Of a stretch of DNA of 36,391 bases, positions 16,151 to 23,086 are shown piece by piece (within the stretch, counting starts at the first letter, position 1; each line of letters starts with the position of its first letter). The DNA is from an uncultured Lachnospiraceae bacterium (GTDB taxonomy: Bacteria; Bacillota; Clostridia; Lachnospirales; Lachnospiraceae): contig CALWET010000071.1 of NCBI GenBank assembly GCA_944377385.1, positions 1 to 36,391 of the forward strand, given 5' to 3'. Below the pieces are notes generated by a model, which saw nothing but the letters and a program-made list of their open reading frames with translations, had not been told where the DNA came from and ran no database searches. Made by a program: the position numbers and the translations under genes.

Positions 16151-16179
16151 ATTATACATATATGAAAGCAGCAGGTAAA
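16151..16179 (-). promoter_or_regulatory. Promoter of the ABC exporter operon
   Basis: On the minus strand a TTTACC -35 (plus 16174-16179) and a perfect TATAAT (plus 16151-16156) are separated by 17 bases. The predicted start is near 16144. Confidence 0.65.
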
Positions 16180-16231
16180 TAAAACTAAAGAAGATTTAAG
16201 CTAAATATAATATTAGTACTACCCCCCCCTT

Positions 16232-16253
16232 AAAAACAGCAGAGCTGCTTGTT
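16232..16253 (-). terminator. Possible weak terminator after the 5'-nucleotidase gene
   Basis: The minus strand reads AACAAGCA-GCTC-TGCTGTT, a 7-bp stem with one bulged A, followed by further T residues and then a run of eight G (plus C8 at 16222-16229). It begins inside the stop codon of the nucleotidase gene. The stem is short, so confidence is limited. Confidence 0.4.
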
Positions 16254-18075
16254 ATCTGAAGCTGATCCTGCCCTGGCCGTAGGAATCTCCATACTCAGAG
16301 CCTACGCTTCCTCCCAGGTCCTTATTTATGTATGCAGAGAGTGTATCCACATCCGTAGACACCTCATCCCTTATGATATTGCAGCCTTCAAACATGCTCA
16401 TCCCGTCTCCGCCTGACTTTAACAGATAATTGTGAGAGGCCAGCGTATAAGTCCTGTTTACATCCAGAGGCTCTCCGCCTACCATTATGTCCGTTACCCT
16501 GTAGGCTCCGCTCACTCCGGTAAAGCTGCCCTGAGCATCAGTTGTCACCGAGCTCTGCACCGAGGTATCCACGGTATAGGTAAGGCCTGATACATGCTGG
16601 AAGCCTCCGCTTTCCTCAGGATAATTCCTTACACCCATCTCCAGGCAATCCTTGATCTGCTGTCCCGTCACCTCAGCCACACATATCATGTTTCCGTAAG
16701 GAAATACACTCAGGGTATCCTCATAGGTAATGTCTCCTGCGGCTATGTCGGCCCTTATCCCGCCTCCATTCTGCATTCCTATATCAGCTCCTGTCTGTAT
16801 CCTGTAGGCATCGGCACAGAGATCACCAAGATTAGTTTCGGCCCTCCTTACCGCTCTCTGGCCTGTGGCAGGATCAAGAGTTGTAAGCCCCACTGAAGTA
16901 TGTCCAAGCACGGTCTGAAGGGAGGCCTCGTACTGAGCCTTTATGCCATCTATATACGACTGCATATATAAGTCCACATTTTTACCTGCTTCGTTTACAG
17001 CGGCTGATCCCGGAAGCACGAGCACCATGCCGGGACTCAGCATATCAGGGTCCTGGACCGTAGACAGGTTCAGCTGCCATATGGGCTCCCACAGATCATA
17101 GGAGCCAAGGAGCCTTTTTGCTATACGCCTGAGGCTGTCTCCCTTCTGCACCGTATATGTCATGGCAGGACTGCTGTCTGCCGGCACCTCAGATATCAGC
17201 TCTGTCCTTATGCTTCCATCCGTGCCTATGGATACCTTTCCTACAGTTGAAAGCTTGGTACCTGTCTGGATCAAGGGCACTGCCTCACCTGCCTTGTTGG
17301 TACAGGTCCTTTCATAGGTCTCATGACTGTGGCCGTCTATGAAAGCGTCTATGCCCGTGGTATTTTCTATGACAGCCTCAGAGCTCCACTGCTGATGTAC
17401 GCCCTCATTGCCAAGATGACCAACTGCTATCACAAATTCCGCTCCGGCTGCCCTGGCACTGTCCGCAGCTGTCTGAACTGCGGCATAGAGTGCTGCTCCA
17501 GTGGCGTCCTCACAAAAACCATAGATATAATTTCCCGCTCCGTCCTGGAAATAGACAGGAGAGGATTTTGTAAAGCTTTCCGGCGTGGTGATGCCTATCA
17601 TCGCCACATCCGTATCCTCAAAGGTAAACATACGATATGCGGGGAATACCGTCGTGCCTGTGGCGAGAGAGGTGAAATTGCAGGAGGTATAGCCGCAGTC
17701 CAGCTGTCCCGCAAGCTCAAGGAAGCGGGACATGCCATAGTCAAATTCATGATTTCCGGGTATGGCGAAATCATAGCCCAGCTCATTCATGATATCCACT
17801 ATGTAGCCTCCATCCGACAGTGTACCTATCGGAGCTCCCTGTATGGAATCTCCTGCATCCACCAGCATGACATAGGGCGTCTGCTCCTTCATCTCCTTTT
17901 CATAAAGCGCAAGCCCGGCATAGCCTATCCCGTCCTCAATGCCGCAGTGCACATCATTTGTATTAAGTATGATGATGTCGTGGTCAAGGGCAAAGGCTGC
18001 AGATACCGAGCAGAGGCTCAGCACAAATCCCAGGCTGATCCCCTTGAGCGCTGCAAAAGCATCCTTATATTTCAT
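16252..18075 (-). CDS. Secreted 5'-nucleotidase / 2',3'-cyclic phosphodiesterase with internal LysM
   Basis: This 607-residue protein starts with a signal peptide (about 1-29, ending SVSAAFA). The metallophosphoesterase domain (about 31-295) has the metal ligands in NTNDVH (41-43), VDAGDS (73-77), GNHEFDYG (107-114), GHLG (219-222) and GHSHE (248-252). A LysM module occupies about 306-356 (YTVQKGDSLRRIAKRLLG to VLVLPG). The 5'-nucleotidase C-terminal domain (about 400-590) has the substrate pocket (GDLCADAYR, MQNGGGIRADI, VFPYGN). The enzyme removes phosphate from extracellular nucleotides; LysM should hold it on peptidoglycan. No sortase motif is seen. ATG 18075 has AAAGGAG upstream. The LysM between the two catalytic domains is unusual. 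The gene appears monocistronic. Confidence 0.92.
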   Translation of the reverse strand: MKYKDAFAALKGISLGFVLSLCSVSAAFALDHDIIILNTNDVHCGIEDGIGYAGLALYEKEMKEQTPYVMLVDAGDSIQGAPIGTLSDGGYIVDIMNELGYDFAIPGNHEFDYGMSRFLELAGQLDCGYTSCNFTSLATGTTVFPAYRMFTFEDTDVAMIGITTPESFTKSSPVYFQDGAGNYIYGFCEDATGAALYAAVQTAADSARAAGAEFVIAVGHLGNEGVHQQWSSEAVIENTTGIDAFIDGHSHETYERTCTNKAGEAVPLIQTGTKLSTVGKVSIGTDGSIRTELISEVPADSSPAMTYTVQKGDSLRRIAKRLLGSYDLWEPIWQLNLSTVQDPDMLSPGMVLVLPGSAAVNEAGKNVDLYMQSYIDGIKAQYEASLQTVLGHTSVGLTTLDPATGQRAVRRAETNLGDLCADAYRIQTGADIGMQNGGGIRADIAAGDITYEDTLSVFPYGNMICVAEVTGQQIKDCLEMGVRNYPEESGGFQHVSGLTYTVDTSVQSSVTTDAQGSFTGVSGAYRVTDIMVGGEPLDVNRTYTLASHNYLLKSGGDGMSMFEGCNIIRDEVSTDVDTLSAYINKDLGGSVGSEYGDSYGQGRISFR

Positions 18076-18237
18076 ATGTCTCTCCTTTCCTTCAGATGAT
18101 TTCCTTTTTCCATTATCATTTTATATCAGTATTGTAAAAAAATGTTACATTAAATTATACTTGATATTTAAGGCATAAGGGTATATCCTTAATAGACCTG
18201 TTTATAAATTGAATCATAATGCAGAAGGGATGAATAG

Positions 18238-18825
18238 ATGAACAAAAGATATTCTACGATCAAAATGACTCAGCTGGCTCTGCTGATCGCCATAGAGCTG
18301 CTGATGGCACTGACTCCCCTTGGCTATATCATGATACCTCCCATAGCCGCCACCCTCATGCACATACCTGTCATAGTAGGTGCGATCGTCATGGGACCTA
18401 TGGAGGGAGCCGCTCTTGGAACGGTATTCGGGCTAACCTCCATGTGGAAGGCAAGCACTCAGGCCACAAGCCCGGTGGATCTTGCCTTCAGCCCCTTTGT
18501 CAGCGGAAAGCCTTTGCAGAGCCTGATCATGTGCATGGGGCCCCGTATCCTGCTGGGGATCATAGCCGCCATGCTGTTCAGAGCCTTTTTCAAAGCCTTT
18601 CACGGCAAGGAAGGGCTGTCCATAGGCCTGGCCGCAGTAATTTCCACCATATGCCATACTGTACTCGTGCTTGGACTCCTTGCACTGTTCTTCAGTGAAT
18701 TTGGCATGGGCGTGATGGCTGTGGTGCTGTCGCTGGTCACTATCTCCTCGGTCTGTGAAATGGCAGTGGCTGCCATCATATCCGTGGCAGTATGTATACC
18801 GCTGAGACGTTCACTGGGGCATTGA
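18238..18825 (+). CDS. ECF transporter S component
   Basis: This 195-residue membrane protein has five to six hydrophobic helices and the basic N-terminus typical of substrate-binding S components of energy-coupling factor vitamin transporters (MNKRYSTIKMTQLALLIAIELLMAL). The second helix region (HIPVIVGAIVMGPMEGAALGTVFGLTSM) matches the ECF S-component family that includes pantothenate and folate binders. It would need the shared EcfA-A'-T module, which is not in this window. The ATG follows GAAGGGA by about 9 bases. No riboswitch-like fold is recognised in the 160-bp upstream gap, which otherwise holds divergent AT-rich promoter sequence, so the vitamin cannot be inferred. A tRNA gene follows in the same direction. 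Confidence 0.88.
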   Translation: MNKRYSTIKMTQLALLIAIELLMALTPLGYIMIPPIAATLMHIPVIVGAIVMGPMEGAALGTVFGLTSMWKASTQATSPVDLAFSPFVSGKPLQSLIMCMGPRILLGIIAAMLFRAFFKAFHGKEGLSIGLAAVISTICHTVLVLGLLALFFSEFGMGVMAVVLSLVTISSVCEMAVAAIISVAVCIPLRRSLGH

Positions 18826-18902
18826 TGACCTTTGACAAAACCGTTCCATCAAGCGGGAGCGATCCTCAGAAAAGTCGGAGTCGTGTAAATTCAAATATGT
18901 TA

Positions 18903-18931
18903 TTGTAAAATCATTGAAAATAAGATAGAAT
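18903..18931 (+). promoter_or_regulatory. Promoter of the tRNA-Gln gene
   Basis: A TTGTAA -35 (18903-18908), a 17-base spacer and a TAGAAT -10 (18926-18931) lie about 30 bases before the tRNA. A perfect 14-bp palindrome (TCAGGGATCCCTGA, 18944-18957) lies in the predicted precursor leader and could fold as a small hairpin. Confidence 0.6.
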
Positions 18932-18962
18932 TTTTCTGGAAACTCAGGGATCCCTGATCTAA

Positions 18963-19034
18963 AGGGCCATCGCCAAGCGGTAAGGCACAGCACTTTGACT
19001 GCTGCATTCGCTGGTTCAAATCCAGCTGGCCCTG
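18963..19034 (+). tRNA. tRNA-Gln (anticodon UUG)
   Basis: A complete cloverleaf can be drawn by hand. The acceptor stem is AGGGCCA (18963-18969) with TGGCCCT (19027-19033), 7 of 7 pairs. The anticodon stem is CAGCA/TGCTG around the loop CTTTGAC, placing UUG at the anticodon. The T arm is CTGG-TTCAAAT-CCAG, and the discriminator base is G at 19034. CCA is not encoded after it. The D arm is short (GCCAAGCGGTAAGGC), as is common for tRNA-Gln. Confidence 0.95.
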
Positions 19035-19039
19035 TACAA

Positions 19040-19085
19040 AAGGGAGCGGCCGGGCTGCATATGATATGCTGCCTGCCGCTCCCTT
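19040..19085. terminator. Terminator between convergent tRNA-Gln and queA
   Basis: A perfect 11-bp stem, AAGGGAGCGGC (19040-19050) with GCCGCTCCCTT (19075-19085), encloses a loop that contains its own inverted repeat (GCATAT/ATATGC). It is GC-rich with T or A flanks and can serve the tRNA on the plus strand and queA on the minus strand. Confidence 0.8.
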
Positions 19086-19096
19086 CTTTAATGCCC

Positions 19097-20305
19097 TTAT
19101 CTTATCAGCATCGCATCTCCAAAGGAAAAAAATCTGTATCTCTCTCTTACGGCCTCGTTATAGGCTTTGAGTATGTTCCTTCTTCCTGCAAGTGCCGAAA
19201 CAAGCATGATCAGCGTTGACTGAGGAAGATGGAAATTCGTGATGAGCTCATCCACGATCTTCCATTCATAGCCCGGGTAGATAAAGATCCCTGTCCACAT
19301 GCTCTTTGGCTTTAATATGTATTTTGTGACTATTTTGCCGTCTTGTCCTATAAGTATGTGTTTTTTATCTAAAGAATCGGATGTAAACGTATTATTTTTT
19401 GTTTTTTCATCCTCCCAGCTGTTTTTCCTGGTCTGCTCCTCCAGCTCTCTTTCCAGGGAGCTCACATCCTCGCCCATTTCCCTCAGGAGCCTGACATATT
19501 CAGGATTAAGCTCCGCTGCAGATTCCAGTGTCCTTGTCGAAGTAGTGCCGACTGACACTATCTTGTGGCCCTCTGCCATGGTCCTGTTTACTATCTCTGC
19601 GGTTTCCTCCGGTACTATAAAGAACTCCGTATGCATATGATGCTCTTCTATGGTAGCCGCCTTTACCGGTCTGAAGGTACCAAGGCCCACATGAAGTGTG
19701 ACCCTGGCTATCCTGATTCCCCTCTCCTCGATCTGAGCAAGGAGCTCCTTCGTAAAATGCAAGCCTGCAGTAGGGGCGGCCGCAGAGCCCTCATGCTTTG
19801 CATAGACTGTCTGATATCTGTCCTTGTCCTGGAGCTTATGTCTGATATATGGAGGAAGCGGCATCTCTCCAAGCCGGTCCAGCACCTCCTCGAATATGCC
19901 GTCATAGATGAATCTGACCAGCCTGTTGCCTTCATTTACCGTATCAAGGATCTCAGCCTTGAGCATCCCGTCTCCAAAGACTACCTTGGCTCCCTGCCTG
20001 AGCTTTTTCCCGGGACGCACCAAGCACTCCCACACATCTCCGGTCTTTCTTGTAAGCAGGAGTATCTCTGCATGAGCTCCGGTATCTTCCTTGACTCCAA
20101 GGAGCCTGGCCGGGATGACCTTTGTGTCATTTATGACGAGACAGTCCCCTGGAGAAAGATAGTCCATTATATCCTTAAAGTGCCTGTGCTCCATGGCTCC
20201 GGTCTCGCGGTCCAGCACAAGGAGCCTTGAAGAGCTCCTGTCCAGCAGCGGATCCTGGGCTATCAGCTCCTCCGGCAATTCATAATCAAAATCCTTTACA
20301 TCCAT
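19097..20305 (-). CDS. queA: S-adenosylmethionine:tRNA ribosyltransferase-isomerase (QueA)
   Basis: This enzyme makes epoxyqueuosine in tRNA by transferring the ribosyl part of SAM to preQ1 at position 34. Family motifs are the N-terminal [123 protein letters not shown] and [12 protein letters not shown]. At 402 residues it is about 55 longer than usual. The extra part is a charged stretch between ESAA and TGIFIYPG (about residues 265-335). The gene follows the hypothetical gene by 3 bases, so the two are co-translated. The tRNA-Gln nearby is not a queuosine substrate. Confidence 0.95.
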   Translation of the reverse strand: MDVKDFDYELPEELIAQDPLLDRSSSRLLVLDRETGAMEHRHFKDIMDYLSPGDCLVINDTKVIPARLLGVKEDTGAHAEILLLTRKTGDVWECLVRPGKKLRQGAKVVFGDGMLKAEILDTVNEGNRLVRFIYDGIFEEVLDRLGEMPLPPYIRHKLQDKDRYQTVYAKHEGSAAAPTAGLHFTKELLAQIEERGIRIARVTLHVGLGTFRPVKAATIEEHHMHTEFFIVPEETAEIVNRTMAEGHKIVSVGTTSTRTLESAAELNPEYVRLLREMGEDVSSLERELEEQTRKNSWEDEKTKNNTFTSDSLDKKHILIGQDGKIVTKYILKPKSMWTGIFIYPGYEWKIVDELITNFHLPQSTLIMLVSALAGRRNILKAYNEAVRERYRFFSFGDAMLIR

Positions 20306-20308
20306 CGT

Positions 20309-21295
20309 TTATCCGACACTTCCTTCCGAAACCTCTGGCTGCTCAGGCTGAGACGGCGTTGCAACAAGCACGGAATCCTGGGGATCGATGAACAGATTGA
20401 CCTCTGGCTCTCTCTCAGGATCATAGCTTGATTCCTCATATATGCTGCCATCTGTAAAGGCCGTATATATAAGAGCCAGATCACTGTCATAGCCAAGGAC
20501 ATTTGACAGCTCATTGTCCGTTTCCGTAACCATCTCCTCCACCTCAGGCTCTGACAGCAGACTGTTTATCAAGGTCAGCTTTTCACTGTCCAGGCTCTCG
20601 TCTATGATATAGCTCCCTTTTTCATCCTTTTCCACATAAAAATACATGATGCCCGGAGCATTCGTATCAGTCCTTCTGAAATTGACACTGTAGGTCACAA
20701 AGCAGACCTTTGAATCGCCGTCAAGCCCGGCTGCCAGCCATATGGCCACATCATTGAAGGATTGTATCCAGGAGGCCTCTGCCCTGAGCTTTTCTGAAAG
20801 CAGATCCATGGACTGGTCGGGCTCTCTGCCAAACAAAGCGTACAGCCCCTCCGCATCAGCTGAAAGCCTGCAGCTGAAATAAGAATCTATGAGCATGCTG
20901 ATCTCAGGTATGTCACAGGCTCGAAGCGTCTCTGCCTGTCTGGAATCATCCATTGCCGATGCAGTTGCAGGAGCCATGCTCACATCCTGAATCTCCGCAC
21001 CTCCATTATCTGGATCAGTCTTTCCTCCGTTTCTCAAAAGTGCAAAAAGAGCGGCTATGATCAGGACCAGAATGATCGCTGCCGCAGATACGAAAATAAG
21101 ACGGCTGCGATCCATGGGTGCTCCTCCCCTGCTACGGGATCCTGCTGCCGCCCGTCTTCCTTTGATCCTGGATCTTGACCTTTGTCTCAGTCTGTCTTTG
21201 TCGAAGAAGCTGAGATCCAGATCAGTATCCTTGGCCTTATTTTCTTCTGAAGCCCCCGGCATATCGGGGGCTTCCTTTTTATCAAGCTCGTTCAA
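20309..21295 (-). CDS. Hypothetical membrane-anchored protein
   Basis: This 328-residue protein has no recognised family. It has a charged cytoplasmic N-terminus rich in Arg and Ser (about 30-62), one membrane helix at about 66-88 (LIFVSAAAIILVLIIAALFALL) and an extracytoplasmic part of about 240 residues. The segment at about 125-250 (SYFSCRLSADAEGLYALFG, ITYSV-like VCFVTYSVNF, IMYFYVEKDEKGSYIIDES) resembles an NTF2-like fold in pattern, which is only a suggestion. The C-terminus is Pro/Glu/Ser-rich. The reading frame begins at a TTG (21295) 7 bases after the dacA-like stop, with weak SD. ATG 21262, preceded by AAGGA at 10 bases, is an alternative. It lies between a wall carboxypeptidase gene and queA in an operon, so a cell-envelope role is possible. 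Confidence 0.75.
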   Translation of the reverse strand: MNELDKKEAPDMPGASEENKAKDTDLDLSFFDKDRLRQRSRSRIKGRRAAAGSRSRGGAPMDRSRLIFVSAAAIILVLIIAALFALLRNGGKTDPDNGGAEIQDVSMAPATASAMDDSRQAETLRACDIPEISMLIDSYFSCRLSADAEGLYALFGREPDQSMDLLSEKLRAEASWIQSFNDVAIWLAAGLDGDSKVCFVTYSVNFRRTDTNAPGIMYFYVEKDEKGSYIIDESLDSEKLTLINSLLSEPEVEEMVTETDNELSNVLGYDSDLALIYTAFTDGSIYEESSYDPEREPEVNLFIDPQDSVLVATPSQPEQPEVSEGSVG

Positions 21296-21301
21296 TCCGG
21301 C

Positions 21302-22963
21302 TTAACCTACCTTTTCCACATATTCACCGTTTTCATTTACTCTGTAGGTACCATCTATGACTGTATTTGTAGCCATGACACCGCTGGAGGTCAGATAATA
21401 GGACTTGCCCTCCTCTGAATCGGTGACCCACTTGTTTCGGATCATTTCGCCACTCTCCGTATCAAAATAATACCAGTCTCCATTGGCAAAATGTATCCAT
21501 CCCGTACACATAAGCCCATCTCCGTCAAAGAAGTAGGACTTTCCTTCAAGGTCCAGCCACTCATTTTTGCAGATGCTTCCATCAGCCTTTACATACTGAG
21601 TTCCGGCCTCGGTCCTGACAAACCCGCTGCCTGTCTGAGCCGTGGACTGAGGTCCCGTTCCTCCAGGCTGGGCTCCGGACTGAGATCCCGTGCTTCCCGC
21701 AGCTCCAGGACCCTGAGTCATTCCTGGCGTGATCGGAGCCTCTGATCCCTGGCCTATGGTATCCGTGACTGTGCCAGGAGCCGTCTGGCTGCCATTTTGT
21801 CCTGCAGAAGCCCTGATCAGTTCCTTGCCATAGTCAAAAAGAAGCTTTACATCGTCATAGTGCTTGCTCTTTGACTTCATGACCACTGCCACCAGTCTGT
21901 GTCCCTCTACATCAGCGACCTCGGCAAGGGTATTGCCTGCCTTTGAGGTATAGCCTGTCTTTCCTCCAAGTATACCCTCATAATACTGGCTGTTTGACTG
22001 GTTTATCATCTTGTTGCCATTCGTAACGGTTATGGCACCCCTGTTCTTTGAGGCAGGAAGCTGATAGGTACGGGTCTGAAGTATGGTTCTGACAGTTTCA
22101 TTTGACACGGCTGCATTTGCGATCAGTGCCATATCCCTGGCGGTAGTATAGTGGCTTGCACCATTTAGCCCAGAGGCATTTTCAAAATGTGTACCTGTAC
22201 ATCCAAGCTCCTGAGCCCTCTGATTCATCCTCTCAGCAAAGGCTGCCTGACTCCCGGATACTTTTTCTCCAAGTCCGTTTGCCACCTCACAGGCTGATTT
22301 CAGAAGCATGGCGTAGAGACTGTCCCGTACACTCAGCTGATCGCCAGTGGTAAGATTGACAGTGGCAGCACCGGATTCCAGATTTTGTGTCGCCGTGGCA
22401 GTATAGGTGACCGTATCATCCAGACTGAGATTCTCCACTGCAAGCAGAGCTGTCATAAGCTTTGTCGTGGATGCGGGATACATGGCCTTTGTGCCGTTTT
22501 TATCGAAAAGGAACTGTCCTGTAGTAGCATCATAGAGCACTGCGGCCTCACTTGCCACCTGAGGCTGGGCTATGCTCTGGTCTATGCTTATCTGAGATGT
22601 CTGCTGCTGACTGCCGGTAACTCCAGGTCCCTGCTGCTCCTGCTGGACCCCCGGGCCCTGCTGTACACTGCCTCCAGGCTGAGTGGAGGCCCCCTCCTGT
22701 CCTGCTGACGGCACTGTCTCTGAATCAGCACTTCCTGTCCCGTCTATGACAGTAACAGTATCTTCAGCATCCTTTGCAAATACTCCGACGGTCCCCGGGC
22801 CTGAATCCACATACCCTGTCAGATCAGAGCTCATATATGTTGCAGCCGTGGATCCTGTACCAGGCTGAGTTGCCGTCACGGCTCCATAGGCATATGTAAG
22901 ATTTGACATCATGGCCGCTGCGGCAAGCATGGAAAGTGCGGCCCTTCTGGTCCTGAATGACAT
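21302..22963 (-). CDS. D-alanyl-D-alanine carboxypeptidase (S11) with cell-wall-binding repeats
   Basis: This is a 553-residue low-molecular-weight penicillin-binding protein. It has a signal peptide at about 1-27, then a Gly/Gln/Thr-rich linker to about 135. The S11 domain (about 138-390) has SxxK at 165-168 (PASTTKLM) and KTG at 335-337 (GGKTGYTSKAGNT). A second low-complexity linker runs from about 390 to 445, and the C-terminal glucan/choline-binding-type repeats from about 447 to 553 (EWLDLEGKSYFFDGDGLM, GWIHFANGDWYYFDTESG, KWVTDSEEGKSYYL). It trims the terminal D-Ala of peptidoglycan stems outside the membrane. At the SxN motif the sequence reads Ser223-Ala-Cys225 (codons 22289-22297) followed by EVAN, so the usual Asn is replaced. 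ATG 22963 has AAGGAG upstream. First gene of an operon with the hypothetical gene and queA. Confidence 0.92.
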   Translation of the reverse strand: MSFRTRRAALSMLAAAAMMSNLTYAYGAVTATQPGTGSTAATYMSSDLTGYVDSGPGTVGVFAKDAEDTVTVIDGTGSADSETVPSAGQEGASTQPGGSVQQGPGVQQEQQGPGVTGSQQQTSQISIDQSIAQPQVASEAAVLYDATTGQFLFDKNGTKAMYPASTTKLMTALLAVENLSLDDTVTYTATATQNLESGAATVNLTTGDQLSVRDSLYAMLLKSACEVANGLGEKVSGSQAAFAERMNQRAQELGCTGTHFENASGLNGASHYTTARDMALIANAAVSNETVRTILQTRTYQLPASKNRGAITVTNGNKMINQSNSQYYEGILGGKTGYTSKAGNTLAEVADVEGHRLVAVVMKSKSKHYDDVKLLFDYGKELIRASAGQNGSQTAPGTVTDTIGQGSEAPITPGMTQGPGAAGSTGSQSGAQPGGTGPQSTAQTGSGFVRTEAGTQYVKADGSICKNEWLDLEGKSYFFDGDGLMCTGWIHFANGDWYYFDTESGEMIRNKWVTDSEEGKSYYLTSSGVMATNTVIDGTYRVNENGEYVEKVG

Positions 22964-23035
22964 AATAGCTGTCTCCTTGGTGTCTGATTTATTTATCCGT
23001 CTGCGCTGCTTCCATAGCAGAGCAAAGCAAGCATA

Positions 23036-23064
23036 AGTATATCACAGTCATTTTTTATTTTACA
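23036..23064 (-). promoter_or_regulatory. Promoter of the dacA-like operon
   Basis: On the minus strand a TGTAAA -35 (plus 23059-23064), a 17-base spacer and a TATACT -10 (plus 23036-23041) are preceded by TGA, making an extended -10. It lies between ftsH and the carboxypeptidase gene. Confidence 0.55.
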
Positions 23065-23086
23065 GGCACATCCTATTACGATATGC

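Noticed and set aside
18076..18237. Riboswitch upstream of the ECF S component
   Set aside because: The gap is AT-rich with no conserved aptamer-like core or terminator hairpin that I could recognise; it looks like divergent promoter sequence.
19565..20230. Long plus-strand reading frame opposite queA
   Set aside because: It is fully antisense to a well-supported conserved gene and encodes no recognisable domain; it is a codon-bias shadow.
21251..21280. Plus-strand terminator-like hairpin followed by TTTTT
   Set aside because: It lies inside the minus-strand hypothetical coding region and no plus-strand gene ends there. It is reported only as a hairpin around an alternative start codon.
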